A DNA stretch of 12,013 nt from Brachyspira pilosicoli. Lineage in GTDB: Bacteria > Spirochaetota > Brachyspiria > Brachyspirales > Brachyspiraceae. The notes below the pieces were generated by a model. It was not told the origin of the DNA and searched no databases. It was given only the letters and a program-made list of their open reading frames with translations. Shown here piece by piece: positions 1-6,566 of the stretch. Numbering within the stretch: position 1 is the first letter of the stretch; every line of letters starts with the position of its first letter. The stretch lies in NCBI RefSeq assembly GCF_019402445.1, contig NZ_SRZM01000325.1, positions 1-12,013 of the forward strand, read 5' to 3'. The position numbers and the translations under genes were made by a program.

Positions 1-265
1 CTATTATATCTTCTGGTTTTATATTGAAAAATTTTGATATATAAATTGCAGATTCTCCAGAGAGATTCATGAAAGTTTGAGGTTTTAATAGTATAAAATC
101 TGTGTTATTAAGTTTTGCTCTTGTGAATAAAGACTTTTTTTTATTATTATCGAATTTAAGAGATAGGTTTTGTGCTAATTTATCAATAATAATAAAACCT
201 ATATTATGTCTATGATTTTTATATTCTTCACCCGGATTTCCAAGTCCAATTATAAGTTTAGTCAT
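1..265 (-). CDS. pth: Second peptidyl-tRNA hydrolase (Pth paralogue), 3' end beyond the window
   Basis: The first 88 codons of a second Pth can be read from ATG 265-263 to the window edge. It begins MTKLIIGLGNPGEEY and has the family landmarks: GLGNPG (Asn10), NHRHN (catalytic His20) and LLKPQTFMNLSGE (Met-Asn pair). It aligns without gaps to the gene directly upstream, with about 49 of 88 residues identical counted by eye. Its start codon overlaps the stop of that gene in ATGA (265-262), which suggests translational coupling in a shared operon. Pth cleaves peptidyl-tRNA released prematurely from ribosomes. All catalytic residues in the visible part are kept, so nothing here marks it as a pseudogene, but the gating loop and C-terminal half are not in view. 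Most bacteria carry a single pth, so a tandem pair is unusual. Confidence 0.9.
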   Translation of the reverse strand, partial: MTKLIIGLGNPGEEYKNHRHNIGFIIIDKLAQNLSLKFDNNKKKSLFTRAKLNNTDFILLKPQTFMNLSGESAIYISKFFNIKPEDII

Positions 266-861
266 AGATACTTCTTTTTAGATGTTTTATTATTAGATTC
301 AAATAAAACCTTGCATATAGCATCAACTACATCATCAGTTATATCTTTTATTTTTTTCCTTTCATCTTTAGTGAAAGGTGATAAGACGAAATCAGCTATT
401 TCTTGACCTTCAGCAGGTGCTCCTATACCAATTCCAACTCTAGTGAAATTATTACTTTTTAATGACTCTTCTATGCTTTTTATACCGTTATGCTTTATAG
501 GACCTTCTTTTTCTTCATTGTCATTATCATCAGCATCGCTTTTAGCAATTACAAGTTTAAACTCGCCCACAGGAATATTCATATCATCATATATAACGAT
601 AATATCATCAACAGCAATCTTCATAAAGCTAGCCATATATAAAGCAGCCTCACCAGAAAGATTCATAAAAGTTTGAGGTTTTAGGAGAAGATATTCAATT
701 TTACCATATTTAGCCTTACCAAATACAGTTTTCTTTTTTTTAATATCTAATTCTACATTAAGTTTCTTGGCAACCTTATCTAGTATCATATAACCAACAT
801 TATGTCTATGATTTTGATATTCGCTTCCAGGATTGCCAAGTCCCATAACTAATTTCATCAT
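262..861 (-). CDS. pth: Peptidyl-tRNA hydrolase, with acidic insertion
   Basis: A 199-residue Pth that hydrolyses the ester bond of peptidyl-tRNAs so the tRNA can be reused. GLGNPGSEY (Asn10), NHRHN (His20), LLKPQTFMNLSG (Met66, Asn67), VIYDDMN (Asp92/93) and KHNGIKSI (His124, Asn125) are all present. Between FKL (101-103) and HNG (124-126) there are 20 residues, including the acidic run DADDNDNEEKE, where E. coli has about 6 glycine-rich residues. The usual GSAGG before HNG is therefore replaced. The C-terminus is Lys-rich (KTSKKKYL). Two ATGs lie in tandem (861 and 858). The first gives the standard Asn10/His20 numbering and sits 11 nt from a weak AGGAT (877-873). The gene follows rplY by 28 nt, and its stop overlaps the start of the second pth. 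Confidence 0.95.
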   Translation of the reverse strand: MMKLVMGLGNPGSEYQNHRHNVGYMILDKVAKKLNVELDIKKKKTVFGKAKYGKIEYLLLKPQTFMNLSGEAALYMASFMKIAVDDIIVIYDDMNIPVGEFKLVIAKSDADDNDNEEKEGPIKHNGIKSIEESLKSNNFTRVGIGIGAPAEGQEIADFVLSPFTKDERKKIKDITDDVVDAICKVLFESNNKTSKKKYL

Positions 862-889
862 AAAATAAGATTATCCTGTAATTTTATTA

Positions 890-1486
890 TTATGCTTCAG
901 CAGCAGCACCTTTATTAGGAGTATCTTCATCTTGTGTAGTAACAACAGTAACAACAGCTTTAGAGCCATCACCTACAGGGTCTACACCTTCTGGGAATTT
1001 AATATCACTTATATGTAAGCTACTTCCAACTTTAAGTTCTGTAACATCAACAGTAATTTCTCTAGGTATAGAACCAGGGAAAGCTTTTATAGGTAATTCA
1101 TATTCAACTTGCTCTAGTGTACCACCACCTAAACGAACACCTTCAGGTATTCCTTCAATACGAATAGGTACGAAAGTTTTGATTTTTTTGTTTCTATCTA
1201 TTTCATAGAAATCTATATGTCTGATAGTTCTTTTAATACCATCTAATTGATAGTCTTTAACTAGAACTTCTCTTTTTTGATCATTTTGTATATCTAAAGT
1301 AATAATATCATGCTGTCCAGCTAAAGAGAATATTTTTACGAATTCTTTTAATTCTACAGCAATAGAATATTCTTTACCTCTTCCATAAAGAGTAGCTAAA
1401 GCATATCCGTCATTAATTAGTTTATGACCAACGCTTTTTTTAGTAGTATCTCTTTGTAAAGCTTTAATAGTGTAATTTTCACTCAT
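890..1486 (-). CDS. rplY: Large-subunit ribosomal protein bL25 (CTC/TL5 form)
   Basis: A 198-residue protein of the long CTC/TL5 form of L25, which binds 5S rRNA in the 50S subunit. The N-terminal RNA-binding beta-barrel covers roughly residues 1-95 (YTIKALQRD, GHKLINDGYALATLYGRG, IRHIDFYEID). The C-terminal TL5-type domain follows (VPIRIEGIPEGVRLGGGTLEQ, ELPIKAFPGSIPREITVDVTEL, GSSLHISDIKFPEGV), and the protein ends in a short Ala-rich tail. The frame is open up to a TTG at 1501, but the ATG at 1486 is chosen because GAAGGA (1499-1494) sits 7 nt upstream. It lies 26 nt after prs and 28 nt before pth in the widespread prs-ctc-pth order, which links nucleotide supply, ribosome assembly and tRNA rescue. 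Confidence 0.95.
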   Translation of the reverse strand: MSENYTIKALQRDTTKKSVGHKLINDGYALATLYGRGKEYSIAVELKEFVKIFSLAGQHDIITLDIQNDQKREVLVKDYQLDGIKRTIRHIDFYEIDRNKKIKTFVPIRIEGIPEGVRLGGGTLEQVEYELPIKAFPGSIPREITVDVTELKVGSSLHISDIKFPEGVDPVGDGSKAVVTVVTTQDEDTPNKGAAAEA

Positions 1487-1493
1487 TTTTGTT

Positions 1494-1499
1494 TCCTTC
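1494..1499 (-). promoter_or_regulatory. Ribosome binding site fixing the rplY start
   Basis: GAAGGA on the minus strand lies 7 nt upstream of ATG 1486. It falls inside the longer open frame that would start at TTG 1501, so that start would leave the Shine-Dalgarno inside the coding sequence. This supports the shorter 198-residue product. Confidence 0.8.
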
Positions 1500-1512
1500 A
1501 AAAAAATAATAT

Positions 1513-2466
1513 TTACTGATCAAATAAAACGCTTATAGAACGTTCTAAATGTATATATTTAATAGCATTAGCAATAACAGGAGCAACAGAAAGTACTTCT
1601 ATTTTGCTACCTAATCTGTCTGTCATTACTTTTAAGCTATCAGTAATATAAAGTTTTTCTACTTCACTGGCATTGATTCTCTCATAAGCATCACCAGAAC
1701 ATACTGCATGAGTTATAAATATATATATTTTTCTCATACCTGCTTTTTTAAGAGCTGCAATACCTTTAAGTAATGTTCCACCAGTATCAATAATATCATC
1801 TATAATGATAGCATCTTTACCTTCTACATTACCAATAACATTCATAACCTCGCATTCATTAGCTCTATCTCTTCTTTTATCTATGATAGCAATGTCGAGA
1901 TTAAGAGTTTTTGCTATAAATCTAGCTCTTCCTACACCGCCTATATCAGGAGAAACAACCATAGCATTTGATATATCTATATCCTTTCTTATTTTTTCTA
2001 AGAAAACATTTTTAGAAAGCATATGATCAACAGGTATATCAAAAAAGCCCTGTATTTGAGCAGCATGCAAATCAAGAGCTAAAACCCTGTGAACACCAGA
2101 AGCTTGTAGGAGATTAGCTACTAATTTAGCAGTTATAGGTACTCTAGGCTCATTTTTTCTATCTTGTCTAGAATATCCATAATATGGTATAACAGCAGTA
2201 ATTCTTTTAGCACTAGCTCTTTTTAAAGCATCTATTACACAGAATAATTCCATCCAACTTTCATTGCTGGAAGGTCTTCCTGTAGGCTGAATTATGTATG
2301 TATCTTTGTTTCTAGCAGTTTCTTCTATTTGAACGAAAGTTTCACCATCAGCGAATTTGCGTATTTGCATATTGCCCAATTTAATACCTAAATTATCAAC
2401 AACATCTTTAGCAAGCTGAGGGTTAGCTGTACCGCTTAAAACTAATATTTCTTCTTCTATACCCAT
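1513..2466 (-). CDS. prs: Ribose-phosphate pyrophosphokinase (PRPP synthase)
   Basis: Makes 5-phosphoribosyl-1-pyrophosphate from ribose 5-phosphate and ATP, for purine, pyrimidine, histidine, tryptophan and NAD synthesis in the cytosol. From ATG 2466 the product is 317 residues, normal for class I enzymes (about 310-320). Visible motifs are LSGTANPQLA near the N-terminus, YYGYSRQDRK (95-104, the ATP-binding flexible loop), LALDLHAAQIQGFF (129-142, catalytic His134) and the PRPP-binding loop DDIIDTGGT (223-231). The frame extends upstream to GTG 2478 (adding MVVI), but the ATG fits the family length better. Neither start has a convincing Shine-Dalgarno. The gene begins 24 nt after tRNA-Gln on the same strand and probably shares its promoter. 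Confidence 0.96.
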   Translation of the reverse strand: MGIEEEILVLSGTANPQLAKDVVDNLGIKLGNMQIRKFADGETFVQIEETARNKDTYIIQPTGRPSSNESWMELFCVIDALKRASAKRITAVIPYYGYSRQDRKNEPRVPITAKLVANLLQASGVHRVLALDLHAAQIQGFFDIPVDHMLSKNVFLEKIRKDIDISNAMVVSPDIGGVGRARFIAKTLNLDIAIIDKRRDRANECEVMNVIGNVEGKDAIIIDDIIDTGGTLLKGIAALKKAGMRKIYIFITHAVCSGDAYERINASEVEKLYITDSLKVMTDRLGSKIEVLSVAPVIANAIKYIHLERSISVLFDQ

Positions 2467-2468
2467 AA

Positions 2469-2480
2469 TTACAACCACAT
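2469..2480 (-). other. Three-codon leader reading frame before prs
   Basis: The short leader between tRNA-Gln and prs contains ATG TGG TTG TAA (2480-2469), that is Met-Trp-Leu-stop. It ends 2 nt before the prs ATG. No ribosome binding site precedes it. It may be chance; it is recorded because the leader has only 24 nt and offers ribosomes no other visible signal. Confidence 0.25.
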
Positions 2481-2490
2481 TAAAGAAAAG

Positions 2491-2562
2491 TTGGGGTGGG
2501 AGGATTCGAACCCCCGAATAAATGGACCAAAACCACTTGTCTTACCGCTTGACGACACCCCA
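2491..2562 (-). tRNA. tRNA-Gln (anticodon TTG)
   Basis: The minus strand folds into a full cloverleaf of 72 nt. The acceptor TGGGGTG pairs with CACCCCA, and the discriminator is A73 (2491). The D arm is GTC/GAC around AAGCGGTAA. The anticodon stem AGTGG/CCATT closes the loop TTTTGGT with TTG at 34-36, which reads CAA/CAG. The variable loop is TATTC. The T arm GGGGG/CCTCC carries TTCGAAT with one G-T pair. The sequence closely resembles E. coli tRNA-Gln. CCA is not encoded (CTT follows the discriminator), so it must be added after transcription. The 3' end is 24 nt from the prs ATG. Confidence 0.97.
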
Positions 2563-2601
2563 GTATTGATTTTTTTATTTCTAAAAGCTTATGAGTACTG
2601 A

Positions 2602-2629
2602 ATTATACTACATAATAAAAAATTGTCAA
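2602..2629 (-). promoter_or_regulatory. Consensus sigma-70 promoter for tRNA-Gln-prs-rplY-pth-pth
   Basis: On the minus strand, TTGACA (2629-2624) and TATAAT (2607-2602) both match consensus exactly, with a 16-nt spacer. Transcription should start near 2595, leaving a leader of about 33 nt before the tRNA 5' end at 2562. No other good promoter is visible between the tRNA and prs, so this one probably serves the whole operon. Confidence 0.88.
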
Positions 2630-2705
2630 GAGCCTTTATTGTTAATTAGTAAATATATTTTATATTTTTATTATATAAAATAGTATGAAGTTTTATATTA
2701 TTTGC

Positions 2706-2733
2706 TTGATATTTTGTAAAAAATTATTATAAT
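2706..2733 (+). promoter_or_regulatory. Probable ridA promoter
   Basis: TTGATA (2706-2711), a 16-nt spacer and TATAAT (2728-2733), with an expected start near 2740. This gives a leader of about 50 nt for ridA. It is divergent from the tRNA/prs promoter; the AT-rich DNA between the two (about 2630-2705) shows no other clear element. Confidence 0.7.
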
Positions 2734-2789
2734 TCATTCAATAAAATGGTGATTAAATTAAATAATATAAAAAAAAAGGAGAATTTTTT

Positions 2790-3173
2790 ATGGAGAAAAA
2801 AATAATAAAAACTCACAAAGCACCACAAGCTATAGGACCTTATTCTCAAGCTGTTAAAAGTGTTAATTTTATATTTGCTTCAGGTCAAATACCTTTAGAC
2901 CCTGTTAGCGGTGCTATGGCTGAAAATAATATTCAAGCACAAACAGAAAGAGTAATGGAAAATATTAAAGGTTTATTGGAATCTGAAAACTTAACTTTTG
3001 CTAATGTTATTAAAACTACTTGTTTCTTAAGCGATATGGCTAATTTTGCTGCTTTCAATGAAGTATATGCTAAATACTTTACAGAAAATCCTCCTGCAAG
3101 AAGTACAGTAGCTGTTAAAGCTTTACCTAAAGATGCTTTAGTAGAAGTTGAAATTATAGCTGTTGTAGAGTGA
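2790..3173 (+). CDS. ridA: RidA family enamine/imine deaminase
   Basis: A 127-residue member of the RidA/YER057c/UK114 family, a small cytosolic trimer. These proteins hydrolyse reactive enamine/imine intermediates such as 2-aminoacrylate, made by PLP enzymes. The key residues of the active RidA subgroup are present: Tyr18 in IGPYSQ, Arg104 in PPARSTV, and Glu120 in VEVEIIAVVE, together with the ASGQIPLDP strand and the QTERVMENIKGLLE helix. Length is typical. A strong AAGGAG (2776-2781) sits 8 nt before the ATG. It has its own promoter and a terminator hairpin 12 nt after the stop, so it is probably monocistronic. Confidence 0.94.
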   Translation: MEKKIIKTHKAPQAIGPYSQAVKSVNFIFASGQIPLDPVSGAMAENNIQAQTERVMENIKGLLESENLTFANVIKTTCFLSDMANFAAFNEVYAKYFTENPPARSTVAVKALPKDALVEVEIIAVVE

Positions 3174-3184
3174 TTTTACTATTA

Positions 3185-3220
3185 AAGCCATGTGTTTTTA
3201 TACATGGCTTATTTATTTAT
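3185..3220 (+). terminator. Terminator after ridA
   Basis: AAGCCATGT (3185-3193) pairs perfectly with ACATGGCTT (3202-3210) across an 8-nt loop. The tail ATTTATTTAT is T-rich but interrupted by A, so termination may be incomplete and some readthrough into the next gene is possible. Confidence 0.68.
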
Positions 3221-3271
3221 AAGCACTTAAATAAAAAATAAATTATAAAAAATCTAACAAAAGAGAATAAA

Positions 3272-4129
3272 ATGAACATAAGAAATTATATATCTTACCT
3301 TATTAAGGGTATGGCTATAGGTGTTGCTAATGCTATACCTGGCGTTTCTGGAGGTACTATAGCATTTGTACTTGGAATATATGAAAACCTTACTTATGCT
3401 ATATCTACTTTGCCTACTGCTATTATTAAATTAAAATGGAAAGAAGTAGGGGATAGCTTAAAAATATTAGTGCCAGTCTTTTTAGGAGCTGGTGTTTCCA
3501 TAGTACTTTTTTTAAATATTATCAATTATTTATTTCAATATTATCCTGTACCTACTAAAATATTTTTTGTAGGGCTTATACTTGGTTCTTTTCCTTTTAT
3601 CACTAAAACTGTAGATAAATTTGATTTTAAAGTATTTATATCTTTTTTTATAGGTGCTTTTATAATGGCTATATTTGTTTATTTTGATATTAATAAGCCT
3701 GCTGGAGAAACTACTTATACTGGAGATTTTTCTATATTTTATGGAATTAAATTATTTTTCTGCGGTGTAGCTGCTGCTGTTGCTATGGTGATACCTGGTA
3801 TATCTGGCTCTTTGCTTTTATTAATATTGGGTGAGTATGAGAATGTATCTAATCTTGTATCTACTCTTACTAAAAATTTTGCTAATGTATATCCATTGAT
3901 ATTTTTAGGTCTTGGAGTTGCTATAGGAATTTTTACTATATCTAAACTTGTTACTATTGTTATACAAAAACATAAATCTGTATTATTTGGTTTTGTACTT
4001 GGTATAATAGTAGTATCTTTTTTAAGTTTATGGCCTAATATTACAACTTTAAGTTTGGGAATGCTTACAGCAACAGTTTTATCTATGTGTTTTGGTTTTT
4101 TAATTGCTATAGTTATGGAAAAAATATAA
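3272..4129 (+). CDS. popT: DUF368 membrane protein, PopT-type undecaprenyl phosphate translocase
   Basis: A 285-residue polytopic inner-membrane protein of the DUF368 family. Family members (PopT) have been shown to carry undecaprenyl phosphate back to the cytosolic face for new peptidoglycan and O-antigen cycles. The two signature motifs are present in internally repeated form: GVANAIPGVSGGTIAFVLG (17-35, then IYEN) and VAMVIPGISGSLLLLILG (170-187, then EYEN). This is consistent with an inverted-repeat carrier with two re-entrant loops. Hydrophobic segments fill most of the rest. Only a weak AAGAGA (3261-3266) precedes the ATG, and no convincing promoter is visible in the 60 nt after the ridA hairpin, so part of its expression may be readthrough. 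The family call is firm; the exact function is inferred. uppP lies about 3 kb downstream. Confidence 0.88.
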   Translation: MNIRNYISYLIKGMAIGVANAIPGVSGGTIAFVLGIYENLTYAISTLPTAIIKLKWKEVGDSLKILVPVFLGAGVSIVLFLNIINYLFQYYPVPTKIFFVGLILGSFPFITKTVDKFDFKVFISFFIGAFIMAIFVYFDINKPAGETTYTGDFSIFYGIKLFFCGVAAAVAMVIPGISGSLLLLILGEYENVSNLVSTLTKNFANVYPLIFLGLGVAIGIFTISKLVTIVIQKHKSVLFGFVLGIIVVSFLSLWPNITTLSLGMLTATVLSMCFGFLIAIVMEKI

Positions 4130-4166
4130 AGTTTTTATTTATTTTTTTATGCTATAGTGTAAAATT

Positions 4167-4207
4167 TATAATATATGCATCCGACTATTATAATAGTACA
4201 AAGAGGA
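4167..4207 (+). promoter_or_regulatory. Possible -10 box and ribosome binding site for the FN3/TPR operon
   Basis: TATAAT occurs at 4167-4172 and again at 4189-4194; neither has a good -35 at the right distance. The first would give a leader of about 35 nt, while the second would put the start almost on the ribosome site, so the first is preferred. AGAGGA (4202-4207) sits 7 nt before ATG 4215 and is a convincing Shine-Dalgarno. Confidence 0.4.
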
Positions 4208-4214
4208 TAATAAG

Positions 4215-5492
4215 ATGAAAAGATTAAAAAACAATAAATTATATCTATTATTAACTTTAGTATTAGTAGCTTTTGCATACTTATACACTAGTTTGATTGC
4301 TCAGACCTCTTCTGATAGAATTAGTATAGAAAATTATAATGATTTGCCTAACTCTAGAAGGCTTGTAACTAAACTTAATATTAAACATATAGAAGAAAAT
4401 AAAGTGGAAGTAAGTTGGGTTGGTATTTATCATCCGAATTTGATGTATTATGTTTATAGAAGTGAAGATCCTATTTTAAGTAAAACAGTGCTTACTAATG
4501 CAAAAGTGGTAGCTTCAACAAAAGCAACTAACGCATCTACTACATATACTATCTATGATAATTTACCTAAATATGATAAATATTATTATGCTGTAATATC
4601 ATATATAGATAATATTAACTTTTACACTGCTACAGAAAATATGGATTTGATGCAGTTTGAATATTATGATCCATTTAAAAATGATATGACTAATATCAAT
4701 AATGAAATAAATACTAATGAAATCATTACTAATAACATTATTACAAATGATATTATAACTAATGACCTTAATACTAATAATACTTACTTTACAAATGATA
4801 TGCTTACAAATATAGTAAATAGTAATGATTTTTTAAGTTATTATCCTAATACTAATTTATTTGATACAAATTATAGTATATTACCTCCTACAAATTATGT
4901 TGATCTCTATTACACCACTAATAGAATAGATTCAAATAGAGGAATAGTTTTTAGTACAAATTATTACAATTATACTAATTATTATAATTTGACTAATAAT
5001 TATACTAATTACTATAACACTACTAAAATATATATAATTAATCCTACTAATGATTCATTGACTAATGAAATTAATACTAATGATTTTGTTACTAATGACT
5101 TTACTAATCAAAGCCGTATGGTTGAAAATGTTACTAATGAATTAAAGGTTACTAGTTTTACAAATGATAAGAATGAAAATATTGTTAATGTTGAGATAAA
5201 AAAAGATAATACTAAAAAGACTCCAACTGAGTATCAAAGATATAGCTCTGAATATCAGAGGGCTTTGGCTCAATTTAAGGCTAATAATTATTCAGGAGCT
5301 ATTGCAACTTTAGAGCCTATATCTAGAAAAAAAGTTGATAGTGCTTTATATTATGATATTAATTTACTTCTTGGTAAATCTTATAAAAATGCTGGAAGAA
5401 AAAAGAACGCTTTAGATACATTGAAAAAAATAAAATCTATTAATCCTAATGAAGTTAATTTCTGGATTAATCAAGTTTTAAGTGATTTATAA
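4215..5492 (+). CDS. Exported FN3-like, Thr-Asn-repeat, TPR protein of unknown function
   Basis: A 425-residue protein with no recognised name. Residues 1-29 look like a signal peptide (basic start, hydrophobic 9-24, SLIA before Gln30); an uncleaved anchor is possible. Residues about 50-135 resemble a fibronectin type III domain (KVEVSWVGIYHPNLMYYVYRS, YDKYYYAVISYID). Residues 159-317 are low complexity with 23 Thr-Asn pairs. Part of this is an exact five-residue period (Thr at 167, 172, 177, 182, 187, and at 278, 283, 288, 293), and the centre is rich in Tyr-Asn. Residues about 338-425 form one or two TPR-like helical repeats (ALAQFKANNYSGAIATLEPI, LLLGKSYKNAGRKKNALDTL). The likely site is the periplasm or outer surface. 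A TPR gene starts 13 nt downstream and is probably a partner. Confidence 0.75.
   Translation: MKRLKNNKLYLLLTLVLVAFAYLYTSLIAQTSSDRISIENYNDLPNSRRLVTKLNIKHIEENKVEVSWVGIYHPNLMYYVYRSEDPILSKTVLTNAKVVASTKATNASTTYTIYDNLPKYDKYYYAVISYIDNINFYTATENMDLMQFEYYDPFKNDMTNINNEINTNEIITNNIITNDIITNDLNTNNTYFTNDMLTNIVNSNDFLSYYPNTNLFDTNYSILPPTNYVDLYYTTNRIDSNRGIVFSTNYYNYTNYYNLTNNYTNYYNTTKIYIINPTNDSLTNEINTNDFVTNDFTNQSRMVENVTNELKVTSFTNDKNENIVNVEIKKDNTKKTPTEYQRYSSEYQRALAQFKANNYSGAIATLEPISRKKVDSALYYDINLLLGKSYKNAGRKKNALDTLKKIKSINPNEVNFWINQVLSDL
4689..5165 (+). repeat. In-frame ACTAAT/ACAAAT (Thr-Asn) repeat tract
   Basis: ACTAAT or ACAAAT recurs about 23 times, always in frame and read as Thr-Asn. In 4713-4778 five copies are exactly 15 nt apart. 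In 5046-5108 the spacing is 15, 15, 15 and 12 nt. Between these blocks the copies are spaced irregularly and mixed with TAT/AAT codons. The pattern looks like old 15-bp tandem duplication followed by divergence. Confidence 0.85.
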
Positions 5493-5493
5493 T

Positions 5494-5500
5494 AAAGGAG
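5494..5500 (+). promoter_or_regulatory. Ribosome binding site fixing the start of the second TPR gene
   Basis: AAAGGAG lies 5 nt before ATG 5506. The frame is open back to a GTG at 5482 inside the previous gene, but that start has no ribosome site of its own and would place this one inside the coding region. Confidence 0.85.
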
Positions 5501-5505
5501 AGATT

Positions 5506-6546
5506 ATGAAAACTTATGCAGCAGTTTTAGCTTCTGTTATTACAGTTGTAGCTATATTGATAGGTGTTTTTATTACTAAAGTTTCAACATTGTCTTCTCC
5601 TGAAAGATATTTTCAGAAAGGAAAAAGATATTATGAATTAGAAAATTATAATGAAGCTATTAATAATTTAAATGAATATTTGTCTATAGACAGTAGGTCA
5701 AAACCTGTTAGCAATGTAGCTGAATCTTATTTTATTGTAGCTGATTCATTAAAGAAAATGAAAAATTATAATTTAGCTAAAAATCGTTTATCTGAAATAA
5801 TAGATGGCGTAGGTTTTGAAGCTTATCAGCTTGATGCTATAATAGCTTATGCCGATATAGCAAGATTACAAAACAGTGCTGATCAATATATTATTGCTAA
5901 ATTACAGAATAATTTAAAACCTTCTGATAAATCTTTAGCTTCTACTATAAATATGCAATATGGATATCAGTTGTTCTTTGAGAAAAAATATGGTGAGGCT
6001 TTAAGTTATTTTTTAAGGTCAGATGGCGAGTTAGCAGTTTTAGGAAGAGCTAGAGTTTATTTTGCTATGAATGAATATGACAGAGCTTTTGAAATATATG
6101 AAGATTTCTTAAAATATTATAACACTAGCATATATTATAATGAGGTTTCAAGGACTTATCTTATTCAAGTGCCTGCTATAGCTCATAGAATGTATGTTGA
6201 AAAGAATTATGTTAAAGCTAGAATGTATTATAATAAAATAGCTACTCTTTTCCCTAGAACTAAATATCAGGAAGAGGCTTTATTTAAAATTGGTGAGTCA
6301 TACTATAACGAGAAAAATTATAATAGTGCTGTAGATTATTTTAATAGAGTAAGATTAAATAATGTTTATACTCTTGATGCTGAAGCTTTGCTTTATATTG
6401 GTTTATCATACTTCAAAGTTGGAAGATATTCTGATTCTTATAAAGCTCTAGATACATTTGTTAATACTTATCCAGATAATCCAAATGTTTCAAGAGCTAA
6501 AGACTATATGGCTGCTTTACAGGAAACATTATTAGCTATTAATTAA
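5506..6546 (+). CDS. Membrane-anchored tetratricopeptide repeat protein
   Basis: A 346-residue protein with a single N-terminal membrane segment (about residues 4-24, AAVLASVITVVAILIGVFI) followed by TPR-type helical repeats to the end. Clear units are ERYFQKGKRYYELENYNEAI (near 32), ESYFIVADSLKKMKNYNLAK, ARVYFAMNEYDRAFEIYEDF, ARMYYNKIATLFPRTKYQEE, and the C-terminal pair ALFKIGESYYNEKNYNSAVD and ALLYIGLSYFKVGRYSDSYK. The last three resemble periplasmic BamD/CpoB-like repeats, but no lipobox or family signature was recognised. The repeats are probably periplasmic, on the envelope side of the anchor. The gene follows the FN3/TPR protein by 13 nt and ends at a strong hairpin, so the two form a short operon and may act as one assembly. 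The specific role is unknown. Confidence 0.85.
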   Translation: MKTYAAVLASVITVVAILIGVFITKVSTLSSPERYFQKGKRYYELENYNEAINNLNEYLSIDSRSKPVSNVAESYFIVADSLKKMKNYNLAKNRLSEIIDGVGFEAYQLDAIIAYADIARLQNSADQYIIAKLQNNLKPSDKSLASTINMQYGYQLFFEKKYGEALSYFLRSDGELAVLGRARVYFAMNEYDRAFEIYEDFLKYYNTSIYYNEVSRTYLIQVPAIAHRMYVEKNYVKARMYYNKIATLFPRTKYQEEALFKIGESYYNEKNYNSAVDYFNRVRLNNVYTLDAEALLYIGLSYFKVGRYSDSYKALDTFVNTYPDNPNVSRAKDYMAALQETLLAIN

Positions 6547-6566
6547 GTTAATAACTTTTAATAAAT

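Noticed and set aside
443..676. Plus-strand open frame opposite pth
   Set aside because: It is a mirror of the conserved Pth coding sequence, without start signals of its own.
2467..2478. GTG start giving prs four extra residues
   Set aside because: ATG 2466 gives the usual family length, and the GTG has no better ribosome site. The choice is likely but not certain.
4689..5165. CRISPR or intergenic tandem repeat
   Set aside because: The repeats are in frame within a long coding sequence, units are too short and divergent, and no unique spacers separate them.
5482..5505. GTG start overlapping the end of the FN3/TPR gene
   Set aside because: It has no ribosome site, and the clear AAAGGAG at 5494-5500 directs ATG 5506. 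The added residues would also precede the membrane anchor without benefit.
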